From NCBI GenBank assembly GCA_018873245.2, contig JAEMBT020000009.1, forward strand, positions 10,063,288-10,127,287: a stretch of 64,000 nucleotides of DNA. Direction: 5' to 3'. A program made the translations under genes and the position numbers. The stretch's first letter is position 1, and every line of letters starts with the position of its first letter. Positions 1 through 11,100 of the stretch are shown here, one piece after another. The stretch comes from Archegozetes longisetosus (taxonomy: Eukaryota > Arthropoda > Arachnida > Sarcoptiformes > Trhypochthoniidae). A model generated the notes under the pieces. The model saw only the letters and a list, made by a program, of their open reading frames with translations. It was not told the DNA's origin and did no database searches.

Positions 1-527
1 TAGAAGGTGATGATTGTTGCTTTTCATCAAAATTGGATATTTGATTATCGACCTTTGTGGAAAAATACCAATGTCAATTTTCAAATATATATTGATTTTT
101 TGGAACAAATAATTCTTCCAAAATTAAAAAACTACCGGCTTCATAATCCACTTATCCTGCACGACAATTCTAGACCACAAACATCAGAAAGTCGAAGAAT
201 TCTTTAATCGACATCGTTAGGTGGAACCTAATCAGCCCCTTACAGTCCTGATTTGAACTCTTGCGACTTTGATGGTATTGCAAGAATAAAGAGGCAAATT
301 AAAGATAAGAGATTTGCTAATGAGACTCAACTTAAGATGGAGTATGATCGAGTTATAAATGAAATAAATGTCGAAACAGCCGCCACTGGTACAAGACACC
401 TCCCACTGCGATGGAGCTTTGTCAACCAGACAGGAGGCCAATACATTCACTAATCATATAATCATATTCAAAAAATATAGATTTGTTTTAAAGATCCAGT
501 TGTCCGGACTATTCTACTAGCATCTAG
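1..527 (+). mobile_element. Mariner element, 3' part (window-edge copy)
   Basis: This is the right-hand part of a mariner transposon whose left part lies outside the window. The reading frames at 7-207 and 253-453 match the mariner catalytic core: a HDN-S-RPQ block carries the second Asp, and SPDLNSCDFDG carries the third Asp of the D,D34D triad, followed by the typical tail ending GGQYIH at 450. The frame is broken between the two blocks. The right end reads GCATCTAG and is followed by the TA at 528-529. The full-length sister copy is at 26,582-27,923. Both sit at the same point of a receptor pseudogene, so the insertion predates the duplication. The element is certainly inactive. Confidence 0.85.
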
Positions 528-529
528 TA

Positions 530-782
530 CATAGAAAATGAATTGAATGAGAGAACAGCTGAAAAAGATCGGTAAATCGTAATTAATTAAACTAAATGTT
601 ATGATCAATGGTTTCAAAAAAGGATCACAAGTATAGAATATTCGTTTCGCTGTTTTTATGATTTTGTAGATTTTGGCCTTGTTCGAAAGTCCAATACTTC
701 TTGGTGACGTGATCCTTGATATCACCTCAAATGGTTTGAACGAGTTGGATATTCGTTATTCTTATAATTTCTACAATGATTT
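530..782 (-). pseudogene. Gustatory-receptor-like fragment (relic, left duplicate)
   Basis: Read on the minus strand, this encodes a block corresponding to residues of about 120 to 195 of the intact receptor at 39,017: it includes SRITSPRSIGLSNKAKIYK, then FLKPLIITFSLINYDLPIFF and QFIFYV. The fragment is then cut by the mariner right end at 527. Upstream of the block, homology fades near position 782. It has no start, no last exon and no intact frame, so it is a relic. The same relic occurs at 27,926-28,175. Confidence 0.8.
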
Positions 783-999
783 TATAGAAATATAAATAGT
801 TTTTATCTATCAACGATCACAAAATTATATTCAAACTTGAAATCTAATCAAATTAAATCATTACGAATAGAACTCGATTCTTCTAATGCTTTATAAACAG
901 TATATATGGTTTAAGAAATAAAATTTGGAAAAAAAACTTGATAAATAAAAAATCAATAAATGCAGATATGAAAAAGTTTTATTGCCAAATTTTAGCTTA

Positions 1000-1582
1000 T
1001 GATAATCAAAATATATTGAAGCTTAAACGTGAATAGCGGCTTCGTTGGCTGCTATTCAATTTTCTAATCTTTCTGGTATACTTTTTATCAAAAATTTCAC
1101 TGTAGTGTAGTTCATATTATGGCAAATTTATGTGATTGCTTCTTTAATTCTCTTAGATATGTGGTCCGATTTTTTCAATTGTTGCTCAATTATTGCCCAT
1201 ATACAATCAATGGGATTTAAGTCCAGTAATAGTTTAATAAGGGCGCGTTAATAGTGTTAATTTACGCCAACCAATTGATTGTAGAAAGTGTTGAATGGTT
1301 CTACCAGATATCTTAGAACTTAATTTTTTATGTGCCTTATTTACAATTCTCTCACCTAAATGCTTATAGTGTTTTAATGCAAATGCTGCAACTCTATGCC
1401 GATCGTTTGTTTTCAGTTTGCGAGGTCTATCACTTCCAGGCTTCCTATTCATATCGCAGTTAGATTTAATTCAGTTTATAACACGATAAATTGCTCTCAG
1501 TGGCATTTTTGTCAATTTAAAAAGTTGAGGCGCTTTTATGAAACCATTATCATAAAGAGCTTCACAGTAAATCTGATTCTGG
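1000..1582 (-). pseudogene. Tc1-like transposase, internally deleted (left duplicate)
   Basis: The minus strand carries a Tc1-type N-terminal helix-turn-helix: an IYRVIN helix, then NRKPGSDRPRKLKTNDRHR, a GRPRK-like hinge typical of Tc1 proteins, then a second helix pair ending GWRKL (about 1,452-1,240). It runs directly into a Tc1 C-terminal block reading LNPIDCIWAIIEQQLKKSD followed by a tail with SIPERLENW (about 1,225-1,030). The central DDE domain is missing, so an internal deletion joined the two ends. Several stops follow. The N-terminal end is interrupted at 1,582 by the Harbinger element. The sister copy at 28,400-28,990 lacks that interruption. Confidence 0.7.
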
Positions 1583-2049
1583 AATGCGTTTCTGAAAACA
1601 GTCATAAGACTAAGACTAATCTTAAGACTAAATATATGATCGGTTTTATTACTTTAGCGTTTCAGAAAGAAGTTATAACTTTATAACCGATCTTAAAGAT
1701 ATGACTAAGAAACGACTGGTCTTATGATCAGCTGAAGTCACAATTTCAAGAATATTTTTGTTTATGATCGATCTTAAAACTAATGCGTTTCATAATCGAT
1801 TGGTCTTAATAACAATTAATATATCAATTTATTACTACTTCATACCAGTCATAAAATGATAATATAATCGATGTTTACATAGTATTCGACCAAATTTGAT
1901 TTAACGTTTATTATTGTTGTTTGAACATTAAATAATTAATTTTAGACAATAATAAATAAAACTTATTTATTGACAAGTAGTGGAATTGTGTTATAAATAG
2001 TCAACTCTTAAAAACTGATCTCAAAATTATAGCTATTTTTTCATATAAC

Positions 2050-2358
2050 GTGATAATGACATCAATATTATTACAACAAATTATTACGAATGAATCGTTG
2101 AGAAATCAACGTGTTTTTCGAGATCTTCAAAACCCTTTGGAGGTATACGATAACATTGAGTGCATTGAGAGGTTTCGATTTCCAAAACATTTAATCTCAG
2201 ATTTGTGTTTATTATTATACGACGATTTAAAAAGACCAACTAATCGAAATCACGCTTTACCTGTAGTTATACAAATATGTGCTGCTGTGAGATTTAGAGT
2301 TAGATATTTTTGTTCTGTTTTTAACATTGAATCTCTTAACAGAGGAGTACTTTTTTAG
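2050..2358 (+). pseudogene. Harbinger (HARBI1-like) nuclease, N-terminal fragment
   Basis: The first 82 or so residues resemble the N-terminus of PIF/Harbinger nucleases (HARBI1 family): a block RVFRDLQNPLEVYD, then the helix ERFRFPKHLISDLCLLLYDD, then RPTNRNHALPVVIQ and AAVRF. In the family the catalytic DDE nuclease follows, but here similarity stops at about 2,295 and the remaining residues read through the antisense of the neighbouring Myb-like gene. The fragment therefore lacks the whole catalytic domain (family proteins are usually 350-450 aa). It could make only a truncated protein. Confidence 0.82.
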
Positions 2359-2911
2359 AGCAGCCTTTTCTTCATTTGAATCGTCAAATGTATCACTATT
2401 TATGATCTCCAATTTTTCATCACTACCTGTATTCAATGACTCATTTAAAGATTCTGTCATTTCGCTATCCATTCCTCCCCTTATCCCACTAATTAGTTGA
2501 TCGCTAATTGTTGTTAACATTATTTGCTCGACTTCGTTTAAATTTTGTTCTAGTGGAGGCCCGTCACCAGTTTTTTTCTCATAGTTTTTCATATTTGCTA
2601 ACTTTACTTTAGTTGAAGACTTAAATGTTATTAGTTTACGTTTCACTTCATCACTTGATCTCTTGAATCCAATTGGATCGATTGAGTTAATTAATTTTGT
2701 AATATTAAGCCAAATCTCATTTTTGCGTTTATTAGTGATTTCGTTGTTACGCTTTAATTACAATATATAACAATTATGTTTATTTTTAAAAATAAGCATT
2801 ACTTACTGATGAATCGAGTATTTCTTTATTTTTCGTGTATTCATCAACAAGTATTTTAAGTTGATCTTTACTAAAATTCGGACTCCTTTTTCGATTTTTA
2901 TTTCCGCTCAT
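2296..2911 (-). pseudogene. Harbinger Myb/SANT-like accessory protein, two exons, 3' truncated
   Basis: Start ATG at 2,911. Exon 1 (2,911-2,807) encodes MSGNKNRKRSPNFSKDQL and on to residue 35; a GTAAGT donor opens an intron of 55 bp, ending AAAG before exon 2 at 2,751. Exon 2 continues NKRKNEIWLNITKLINS, then a basic helix with DEVKRKLITFKSS and the block NYEKKTGDGPP, followed by an acidic Ser/Glu-rich tail. This order matches the Myb_DNA-bind_5 type domain of the Harbinger second protein, which helps the nuclease reach transposon ends. Reading frame is open to the deletion junction near 2,295, after which residues are antisense to the nuclease gene. It was found by splicing the reverse strand by eye; the splice is an inference but the frame is kept. 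Confidence 0.75.
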
Positions 2912-3200
2912 TTTTTAAAATTAGTATTTGATTAAAAAGTATGATTCGTGTTAAAAGCAAACTTTGTTCGAAATAAAGCTTAAAATGTTATGACAAGTCT
3001 TAAATTTATGACGCAGTTTTGATTTTAGTCATCAATTTTTGTGAAACACTTTAAGACCTATCATATGACTGATCATTTCTTAGTCATAAAATCGATCTTA
3101 TTACTGATCATAAGACTAATAATTAAGATCTTTCTCAGAAACGCACTCCTGGCTTATAGTTCCATTACATTTATTAACTTAGAAACTCCCGATAGAGATA

Positions 3201-3926
3201 TAGTCTTTTTTTACTCGTTAGGCACTGAAAAAGTTTAATAACTTTTTAATTGCAATTAATAGACAAGTTAAATTTGGCTCAATTATTCCTTATTTTATGA
3301 CAATTAAACTTTAGTTGTTTTGATTTAACCCTGACATGTCAGTCTAAAATTTTAGACAAAATGTCACTATCAATAAAACAACGTGTCATCATAATAGATA
3401 ATTATTTCATTAATGTTAAAACTAAAAATCCAAATAAAGAATGTTTAAAAGCTTATGTGCGAAAATTTGGTAAGAAGAATGCTCCATGTAGAGCAACAAT
3501 TCAAAATAATGTGTCTAAATTCAGAAATACGGGCAGTGTGTGTGATAGAAAACCAGTACGCAAAAAACGTGGACAAGGTAAACGCCTCCGCGGTCACACG
3601 ATTTGACGAGGCTGATCTTTTTTCGAAGGTGACATCTGAAGAATAATGGTCATTCATCAGATCCTCAAAATCTCAAGAAATTAAAATTAAACATAATTAA
3701 TGAAATCAAAGCGGTAAGTGTCGAAACCTTGCATAAAGTTTCAGAAAATATGGTAAATCCCGTTCGGATGTGTCTGGCCATGAATGGTGGACACTTTCAG
3801 CAGTTATTGTAAACTGAGTTTAATTGTCACAAAATAATAGAAATTGAGCAAAGTTTGATTTGCTTATTAATTGTAATTAAAAAGTTATTAAACTTTTTCA
3901 GTGCCTAACGAGTAAAAAAGACTCTG
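3201..3926 (+). mobile_element. Tc1/mariner-superfamily element with DUF4817-type head, internally deleted (left duplicate)
   Basis: Ends are about 100-bp inverted repeats beginning YAGTCTTTTTTACTCGTTAG, flanked by TA. Between them lies a plus-strand frame starting at 3,361 (MSLSIKQRVIIIDNYF) whose N-terminal helix-turn-helix, ending KFRNTGSVCDRKPVRKK, is typical of DUF4817 transposon proteins. The frame then breaks near 3,590 and a C-terminal tail follows at about 3,650-3,812, with NEIKAVSVETLHKVSENMV and MNGGHF, which is the usual last helix of this family. The DDE catalytic core is absent, so this is a 726-bp nonautonomous derivative. A perfect 16-bp palindrome, GTCTAAAATTTTAGAC, lies just before the start codon (about 3,342-3,357). 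The sister copy is at 29,026-29,751. Confidence 0.78.
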
Positions 3927-4481
3927 TATAATATTTATAAACTAATTAAGTATTTTTACATGTCATTAAATAATCCTTCTATAAAATGTCTTTTCAATTA
4001 ACCATATAAAATAAGGTTTAATGGTTCAAATTAAGTACAAATTAAAAAGAAAGTTTTGTCAGTTTTAATGTCGTTAATCATATACAATTTACTTGAACTT
4101 GAACAGAAAATCGTTTCAAAGACATATTGATTATCAACAATAGTTATTTAAACGAACAAAGGGTTCTATTTGACTTTATCTGAAGAATAATTTCAAAAGT
4201 TTGATGTATACCTGTAACAAATGTGTCTAATTGAAAAGAAATCAAGAGTTATGTAAATTATTTACTCAAGAGAATTTACTTTTAAAACAGATTTTATTCA
4301 ACGTGCAATTCAAAAATTAATTATCAATTTACATAAATCTTGTTTATGTTATTTGCAATAATTATTATACTCAATTGTTTGCAAAGATAACGAATAGAAC
4401 AGATGTCATAGTGATGGATATAATAAATGGTAAGTTATTTTTATAATTACAGTATTATGATTACTCAAAAGATCAATAACA

Positions 4482-4974
4482 GGGGACTGCCAATAAAAAT
4501 GCCGGATTTAGTTTTTTCAGCATCTTTAAAGGACACTTCAGTTTTGTTTCATATTACCAATGCGTAAGACTTAAACGACTGAGGATCATAATCATATGGT
4601 TATTTTTGTAACTACCTTAGTGTGACATTAACAATTGAGGAAAGGTGTTTATTGTCAAAAATTATCAAGATAATAATAATGGTTTCGAGCTTACCCCTTA
4701 TTCTTCGCATTTTAACCCGTTTGTCGATCTAACCCATGAAAGTTTAAACAATTAAAGGAATCAATTGCAAGAGAAATTAACGGTATTCAAACCTCGACAC
4801 TCCAACGAGTTATCGACAATTTTAATTTAAGACTACGTCACAAGATCAGCAATGGTTATCATTTTGAAAATAAATCGCAGCTGAGCTACATTGATTTGTT
4901 ATAAGTTTGGTTATAATATATTTTGTATTTTTAAAAAAAAAAATGAAATCCGACATGTTTTCTGGAGGACTCTG
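4482..4974 (+). mobile_element. Nonautonomous Tc1-like relic with transposase C-terminus (left duplicate)
   Basis: Imperfect inverted ends are visible: GACTGCCAATAAAAATGCCG near 4,486 pairs with CGACATGTTTTCTGGAGGAC near 4,952-4,971. Inside, the plus strand around 4,745-4,905 reads LKESIAREINGIQTSTLQR, then VIDNFNLRLRHKI and GYHFENKSQ, the C-terminal tail common to Tc1/DUF4817-type transposases. No catalytic residues remain. A near-identical copy is at 30,309-30,810 inside the direct duplicate. Confidence 0.5.
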
Positions 4975-5856
4975 CAAATTATTATGAATGATAACAGATT
5001 TTAGATATGGATAAGATGTAACTGATACGATTAACGTTTAGCTATCAGGTGTTTCGTATTTTATTCAAAATATGAAACATTCAATTATTAACTGTTAAAT
5101 TTTCATTATATCATTCAGCAGACACAACAGTAATTTAATCAGTTTAAAATTAGTTATGATTTTCATAATTTTCATTTGAAGTGATTAGTGCTTGGTACGC
5201 GTGGCTAAATTTGTTAACTGACAACTATTAATCAATCACTTAATATTACGTCAAGTTGTATTTGTTTACGATATATATGTAATCAATTTTTGTTGAATTA
5301 ATTCGTTTATGAGAGTTATGATATTAAGCCAAAATTAATTCATGCTTCAAAATGCGATATAAATGAAAATACAGTTATTCTAATTGATAGCGAAATTTAA
5401 CTGCTATTAATTTGACAAATTTAATGAGTCAAGTGAAGGAAAACTTCAAAAGCGCAAAAAGTGCAAATGAATTTAAGCCCAACATTCAGCTCAAAAATGA
5501 CTCAATTCAGTATTTGTTTATGTCGTTTCTTATCGTTGTTACATATATAGCTTATAAATGAAAGTAAGTATTCGAACTTGATGGATCAATAACTGTTTGA
5601 ACACATACCAGACAAGACGATAAAGTTTTCGACGTGGCACAAACGAACCAAAATCATAATGCCTAAAAATCAAATATATTAACAGAGGAATACTAACATT
5701 TAATTACTCACGTTGAAATGGAATTATTGGGCTTTCCTTCCCATTCAAACCTGATAATAGAGAACATTTACCGCAAATACTTTTAGCTGCAAGATAATAA
5801 ACAACTATAACGAGTAAATAGCAATTATAGAAATGGATATTATATTAAGGTGAATA
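4975..5856. other. Non-coding AT-rich stretch downstream of the receptor gene
   Basis: No gene is seen here. The stretch is shared with the right duplicate (30,811-31,658) and partly, as diverged sequence around the CAATCACTTAATAT motif, with the downstream flanks of the receptors at 20,900-21,540 and 40,410-41,040. It therefore behaves as the 3' flank of the receptor unit. Confidence 0.5.
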
Positions 5857-7240
5857 TTATATTAGAAGTCGACGATTTACAACATATTCTCTGATTAATA
5901 CAATGATACTTCTATGATTTTCAGCATAAAAACCATAGTCAAGGCTGTAACCTATATATAATATAAAAAGTGTTAAATTCGATATCATATTATAAATTAG
6001 TTTTACTTCATATCCACGAAAGTAGTCTATAACAAATAGTTTCCAACAATAAAATCCAACTTTCTTTTGACTCAATCTCTCAATAAATGACGAGAGCTGA
6101 AAAATAAGATTTTTCATTAATTAATTAATAAATCTTTGATTCTTTGCATGTTTTACAAACTTTGATATGTGTGGCATTAGTTAAGGACAACTTGTTAGGT
6201 GTGAACACCATTCCCAGTAATATATCATAAATTTTATTTGATTGATAATAGACAGAAGAGGCAGAACTTATGATTAATATCAAAGGGATCATGAACAAAA
6301 AAACGCCATAAATGAAAATCATTTTCATCATAAAGCCAGTGTTCGAGAATATACCCATGAATAAGAATAAATCAATTTGAAAAGAGAATAAAAGCCAAAT
6401 CCAGAATAAAAATTTCGACCAAAAATCTTTATTAAACGAGTTGGTTTCCGAATAGTTTTCATCCAGAATCATCATTATAGCCATAGCCCTTTTATTCGTT
6501 AATTTCGATTTGCTTTTGGCAAAAGTTTGAATTTTCTCATTCAATTCTTCAGCTTTGATTGACAGGTAATAACAAATGAGGTAAAAGTAGACGATATGAT
6601 ACAAAATAGTCATATAAACGTGATAAGCGCTTGAAATCAAGAGAACGTTCAGAGGAAATACATAGAAAATGAACTGAACGAAAGAACAGTTGAGAAAGAT
6701 CGGTAAATTGTAAGTAATCAAACAAAGTGTTATGGTCACTGGTTTTAAAAGGTTATCGCAGACATAGAACATTAGTTTCGCTATTTTCATGATTTTGTAG
6801 ATTTTGACTTTGTTTGAAAGTCCAATACTTAGTGGTGAAGTACGTCCTGATATCATCTCAAATGGTTTCAAATAAGTTGGAAGTTTGTTATTCTTATAAT
6901 TTCTATAATGAATCCATTGTGTAATCAGCGATAAGAAGAATGTTATTATAAATAGGATGTTAAAGTGAATTCTCACGTTCATAAAGTATGCGAAGTCGAG
7001 AATCATTAAGAAATATTTAGGATTATCTTCTGGTAATAGTAGAGTAATGATACATTTGAGAACATATATTGAATTCGTTATAGCAATCAATAATGGGTTA
7101 TGAATTCTTTTCCTTTTAATCGATCCGTTTGGGAAAAGAGATATACCGATGAGATATAAATGAGATCCGGCAGAAGTGACCAACAATTCTGACGGTAATA
7201 TTTGTGATGGATCGAAATCACTATCCACGTTGAACGCCAT
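5857..7240 (-). CDS. Gustatory-receptor-like seven-transmembrane protein (copy A)
   Basis: Exon 1 is 7,240-6,161 (360 codons) and exon 2 is 6,096-5,857 (79 codons plus stop), giving 439 aa. The 64-bp intron has a GTTTGT donor and a TTTCAG acceptor, phase 0. Exon 1 holds about six hydrophobic segments (roughly residues 50-70, 92-108, 165-180, 185-225, 268-290, 294-320) and a basic, Lys-rich loop at 230-262. Exon 2 holds the last segment, around residues 392-412, in NMISNLTLFILYIGYSLDYG. Length, a loop before TM6, and a separate phase-0 last exon carrying TM7 are features of arthropod gustatory receptors, which are ligand-gated channels in the plasma membrane of sensory neurons. The canonical TYhhhhhQF motif is not obvious, so the family call is an inference; another multi-pass receptor family is possible. 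Frame intact. Flanked upstream by ATGATATATA repeats. Closest copy: 31,659-33,046. Confidence 0.72.
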
Positions 7241-7464
7241 TCAGTTTTTAGTCTTTATAACTTTTATTGAGTTTGAAAAATATACAATTATTATCTTCAA
7301 AGCACTCTGAAATGATATCAAAAAGATATGAGAGTATTATTAAGTCTTACTATTATTATATAGATATTCATTCAATGAATCCATGATAAGAGCTAATCAA
7401 TCTTACAAGAAAGATTATAGAACTGTAGAAGTCCCGACTTTAATGAAGTTGTTTTAGGGAATAA

Positions 7465-7615
7465 GTATTCTTTGCTTAAAAATGATACATACGCTAAAAT
7501 GATATATAAGCTAAAAATGATACATACGCTAAAAATGATATATACTCTAAAATGATATATATGCTTACAAATGATATATTTGATTAAAAATGATACTTAT
7601 TCCAAACACATTATG
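7465..7615. repeat. Tandem 17-18 bp repeat upstream of receptor gene A
   Basis: About six units of the form AAAAATGATATATACGCT follow one another with small changes. Similar short arrays lie at the same distance upstream of the other receptor genes (23,157-23,250, 25,070-25,115, 33,215-33,270, 38,705-38,790), so the array is part of the duplicated 5' flank. Whether it has a promoter role cannot be told. Confidence 0.75.
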
Positions 7616-8850
7616 AATTTAACGTAAATTTTTCGATCGAAATAATATACTCGTATATACAAGTTTGAAAATTTTTAGTTATTGACATTTTGCAAATGAA
7701 TTTGAATCTTTAAACATCGTTAATAAACTATTAATTTCTTTACTTCAGTTGAGTATGAGATATAAATACTCTCTCTTTGTATATACGTTTAAATTTTGAG
7801 CATTGGTGAATAAGATGATTAATGGGCCTTTGGCGAGCTTTTATTGAGTTAACTTTTTATTTAACAAAGAGAGTAGGGCACTGTGGAGATCTCGGTTTTA
7901 ATGAAATTTTTAAATTAAATAAAGATTATATGCTTAAGAATGATATATATTATTAAAAATGATATATAAAAGAAGCATTCATTTCTCCTTAAAGTGAATT
8001 TATAACGATGAATAAAGTTAAAGTGTTAGAAGTCATACATAAATACAATTGAATACAAATAAACTCCATCATTATAATTGAATTGTAGATTTAGTGCATT
8101 ATAAAAACAAAATTGCTTTGAAAAAAATATTGATGAAAAGTTTCTACATACCTTCTAGATTGCATGCTATTGATGGGTTACTTGGAAAATAGTGTATAAC
8201 AGTGTTTGTCATCTAAGGACTGTGTGGCTTCGAATTTTTCTACATAAAGAGCTACTATTTATTAATATACTATACCGGTGATTTAAGCTATGAATTTGAC
8301 AATTTTCATTGACCCTTTAATGTTGAAAATTTGTGGTCATACAGTTTTTATATGATAGATACTGTATATATGAGAACAAAAATATTATATGGTCTAAAAG
8401 ATGTACAAAAGCTTGTGATCTACAAACTTTTCTCAAAATAAATTTGAATTTTTAATTGAATTGTAGTGACTGAACGTATTTAAACATATAATCAGTACTT
8501 CGTAAAATTCCACTAAAATCTCGACCTCTACAGTTCCCTACCATACTTTGTTATATTAAAAGTTATCTCAATAAAAACTCATAAATATCCTATATAAGTC
8601 TAAATTTCAAACTTAGAGAGTTAGGTGATTAATGGGCCTTTAGTTAGTTTTTAAAGTCCATTAATCACCTTATTCACCAAAGTTTCAAATCTAAACTTAT
8701 ATGCAATATGAATGTCAATGCAATATATAACACTGAATTGAAGAAAAGAAATTAATGACTCATTAATGATGTTTCATTTTTCAAATTTGTTTATAACTTT
8801 ACCTAACCTAACGTTAATAACTAAAAACTTTTTGACAATTTAATTGTCAA
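7616..8850. repeat. Receptor 5'-flank repeat arms and a GGTGATTAATGG hairpin
   Basis: Contains one forward arm (about 7,616-7,870) and one reverse arm (about 8,585-8,850) of a dispersed repeat that flanks all the receptor genes. The reverse arm contains an inverted repeat around GGTGATTAATGG at 8,620-8,680. The sequence CCTAACCTAACG lies near 8,803. No coding frame is supported. Confidence 0.55.
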
Positions 8851-10100
8851 CACGTGTATTGTTTAGCAGATATTCATTTTAACACTTTCAACTACAGTAT
8901 AATGAATAATTATAACGTGTGTAACAGCAATTATAAAAATAAACATAATATTAAAGTGAATATTATATTAATAGAAGTCAATGATTTTAAATATATTCTT
9001 AAAATGCTTTTCAAAAGAGAATGCAGACACTTTTTCAATGAACTGTAAATATTTGTAACCCTCTACACTGATTAAACTTTATATCTCCCAATTACATGTC
9101 CGGTACTCTACGAATGCACTGCCGTGTCATAGAGTATCTTAGGATATGCCAAATTTGATATTTATATAGGCTTTAGGGCCTTTGAAATCATTTTGTAACC
9201 AACTATTAGTCATTAGACGAATAATTTTAGCCCACAAAAGTTCAAAATACTATAAAATTTAGGTTTAACATCGACAGCTCGGTATATAACGCTAACTTTG
9301 TCCATAACAACTTCTAAATCTTCATTAAAAGTTTTATAAATTTTTCAAATTAATTTTCGTATATTTATCAGTAGCTCTGGAAAACTTCTAAAAACTATCT
9401 TTTGACGAAAAACTTTCTAGAAATATTTCCAGAATTATTTCTAGTGCATGAAAATTTTCTCAATGAGATATACTCAGCTTCATGAAAAGTAGAACGTTAT
9501 AATAGCTGTTTTTAAGTCTATATAGATAATGTCAGGCAAATATTTTTAGATAAAATTACTTCAGAAATTAAATTATACTGCAAACAGAAATGCTTTATAT
9601 AAAAAGTGATTATTGTTTGATAACTATCTGTAATTTTTAAAATGTTCGTGAAAAGTAAGTTAGCGAGTTTGAGTATCAATTAATGAGTGAATAATTTTTA
9701 ATAATATAAATAATTTGCTATTACTTCATTTTTTTAATAGGAGTTTCATGTCATGCTATGAGAGATTCACATTATTCAATAGGAGGTTCATAAAAGGAAA
9801 ATTTCTCGACTTTTGAAAAGAAGTTATCTGTTGAGAAAGTTTCTAGGAGGTTTCTTAAAATCTTTCTTTTCACAACACTATTTATCAGCTACTTATCTGA
9901 AATCGATCTCCAAGACTTAAATCTAAAAGAAGAACTACTTTATGGAACGTTTACAAAGTGAGTGGATCACTGAAGTATATTTCGTTTTAGTCCATCAAAG
10001 TTAGACTGATTTAGGTTTTGTATTTCAGGGTTACAATTAATAATTAGAATTTGCTTACATTCAAATTTGACTCAATAAAAATATGTGAGAATTTATTTCA
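8851..10100. other. Non-coding stretch
   Basis: I see no gene. A piece at about 9,360-9,500 (TCTAGAAATATTTCCAGAAT and flanks) resembles the downstream flank of the receptors at 20,800-20,890 and 41,065-41,150, so it is probably the remnant of an old receptor unit. Confidence 0.4.
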
Positions 10101-11100
10101 AACACATTATGAATTTAATGGAAATTATCGATCGAAATAATATACTTGTATTGACGATTAAGTTTTTTAAAAGCTTTTACTTATAGACGTTTTAGAAATG
10201 AATGTGGATCATTAAAGATAGTTAATAAACTATCTATTTTTTCTTCAATTCAGTATAAGATATTTTTGAAACACATATTTGTTTTCAAATTGTCAAATAA
10301 TAACTTTCAATAATTGTAGTAATACATGAGAACAGATTTTTAATTATTTCTTAGCATGAAATATTAGAAAACAATAAGTATATTCAAACATACATTTTTA
10401 CTATTGAGACAAATATTACTTTAATAATTCTTATATTGAATATATTTTCATGTAATAACATAATAAAGAAGTAATACCTTTACTAATGCTGAATGACAAC
10501 TTAACATTTAAACTTAGAATAAAAATAATATTGGCATTTAAAAAGTCGATAAACAGAAAAATTGCTTTTAATCAAAATAAAATATTACCTAAACATTAGT
10601 AATAGAGGTGACTAATAGACTTTTGGTGAGTTTTTATTGCGATAACTTTATATCTAAGTTTGATTATCTCTTATCATGAATTCGGTAAATGAACATCTAT
10701 TAAATAAAATTAATAGTAAAACTCAATAAAATTCTCACATTTTTAAATGTCATTTCAGAGAACTTCCATAAATATATATATTTATCAAATTTAATTAGTT
10801 CATTAAAACTTAAAACTTAATAGCGTTAAATATAGAGATTGATTTTGAATCATCATAAATATTAGCGTCAGAATCGTTTGTCACTTCTGCCGGACTCATC
10901 TTTATCTCATCGGTTTATCATTAAACACCGCTAATAAGCTATTAATTTCTTTTCTTCAATTGAGTACAATATAATATAATGTGAAAATACATTCGTATTG
11001 ACGTTTACGTTGTGTATTTGTTTTAAATTTAGAACTTTGGGAAATGGGGCGATTAATGGGCTTGTGGTGAGTTTTTATTGCGGATAACTTTTATCCAACA
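10101..11100 (+). pseudogene. Degenerate receptor unit: 5'-flank repeat and N-terminal relic
   Basis: The receptor 5'-flank repeat is recognisable at about 10,100-10,280 and again at 10,605-10,665 and 10,915-11,100. Between them, at 10,810-10,922, the sequence aligns with the start of the receptor gene (the region coding FDPSQILPSE and SAGSHLYLIG in intact copies) but the ATG is lost and stops are present. Only about 110 bp of coding homology survive. This is a dead receptor copy. Confidence 0.6.

Larger units (their letters stand above)
1583..3148. mobile_element. PIF/Harbinger-type DNA transposon, internally deleted
   Basis: The element spans about 1,566 bp. Its ends are inverted: AATGCGTTTCTGA at the left, and the reverse complement of the right end reads AGTGCGTTTCTGA. 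CTGG is present on both sides (1,579-1,582 and 3,149-3,152). The segmental duplicate at about 28,975 has the uninterrupted sequence ATTCTGGCTTATAG, so this is a filled site opposite a natural empty site. It contains the 5' part of a Harbinger nuclease gene on the plus strand and a Myb/SANT-like accessory gene on the minus strand, fused 3' to 3' by an internal deletion near 2,295. Two Harbinger genes in one element are the usual organisation of the superfamily. Confidence 0.88.

Noticed and set aside
7465..7615. CRISPR-like array
   Set aside because: The short AT-rich units are directly tandem without unique spacers, and the genome is eukaryotic.
8854..9048. 64-codon frame with low complexity
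   Set aside because: Asn/Lys/Ile-rich composition expected by chance in AT-rich DNA; no conserved copy.
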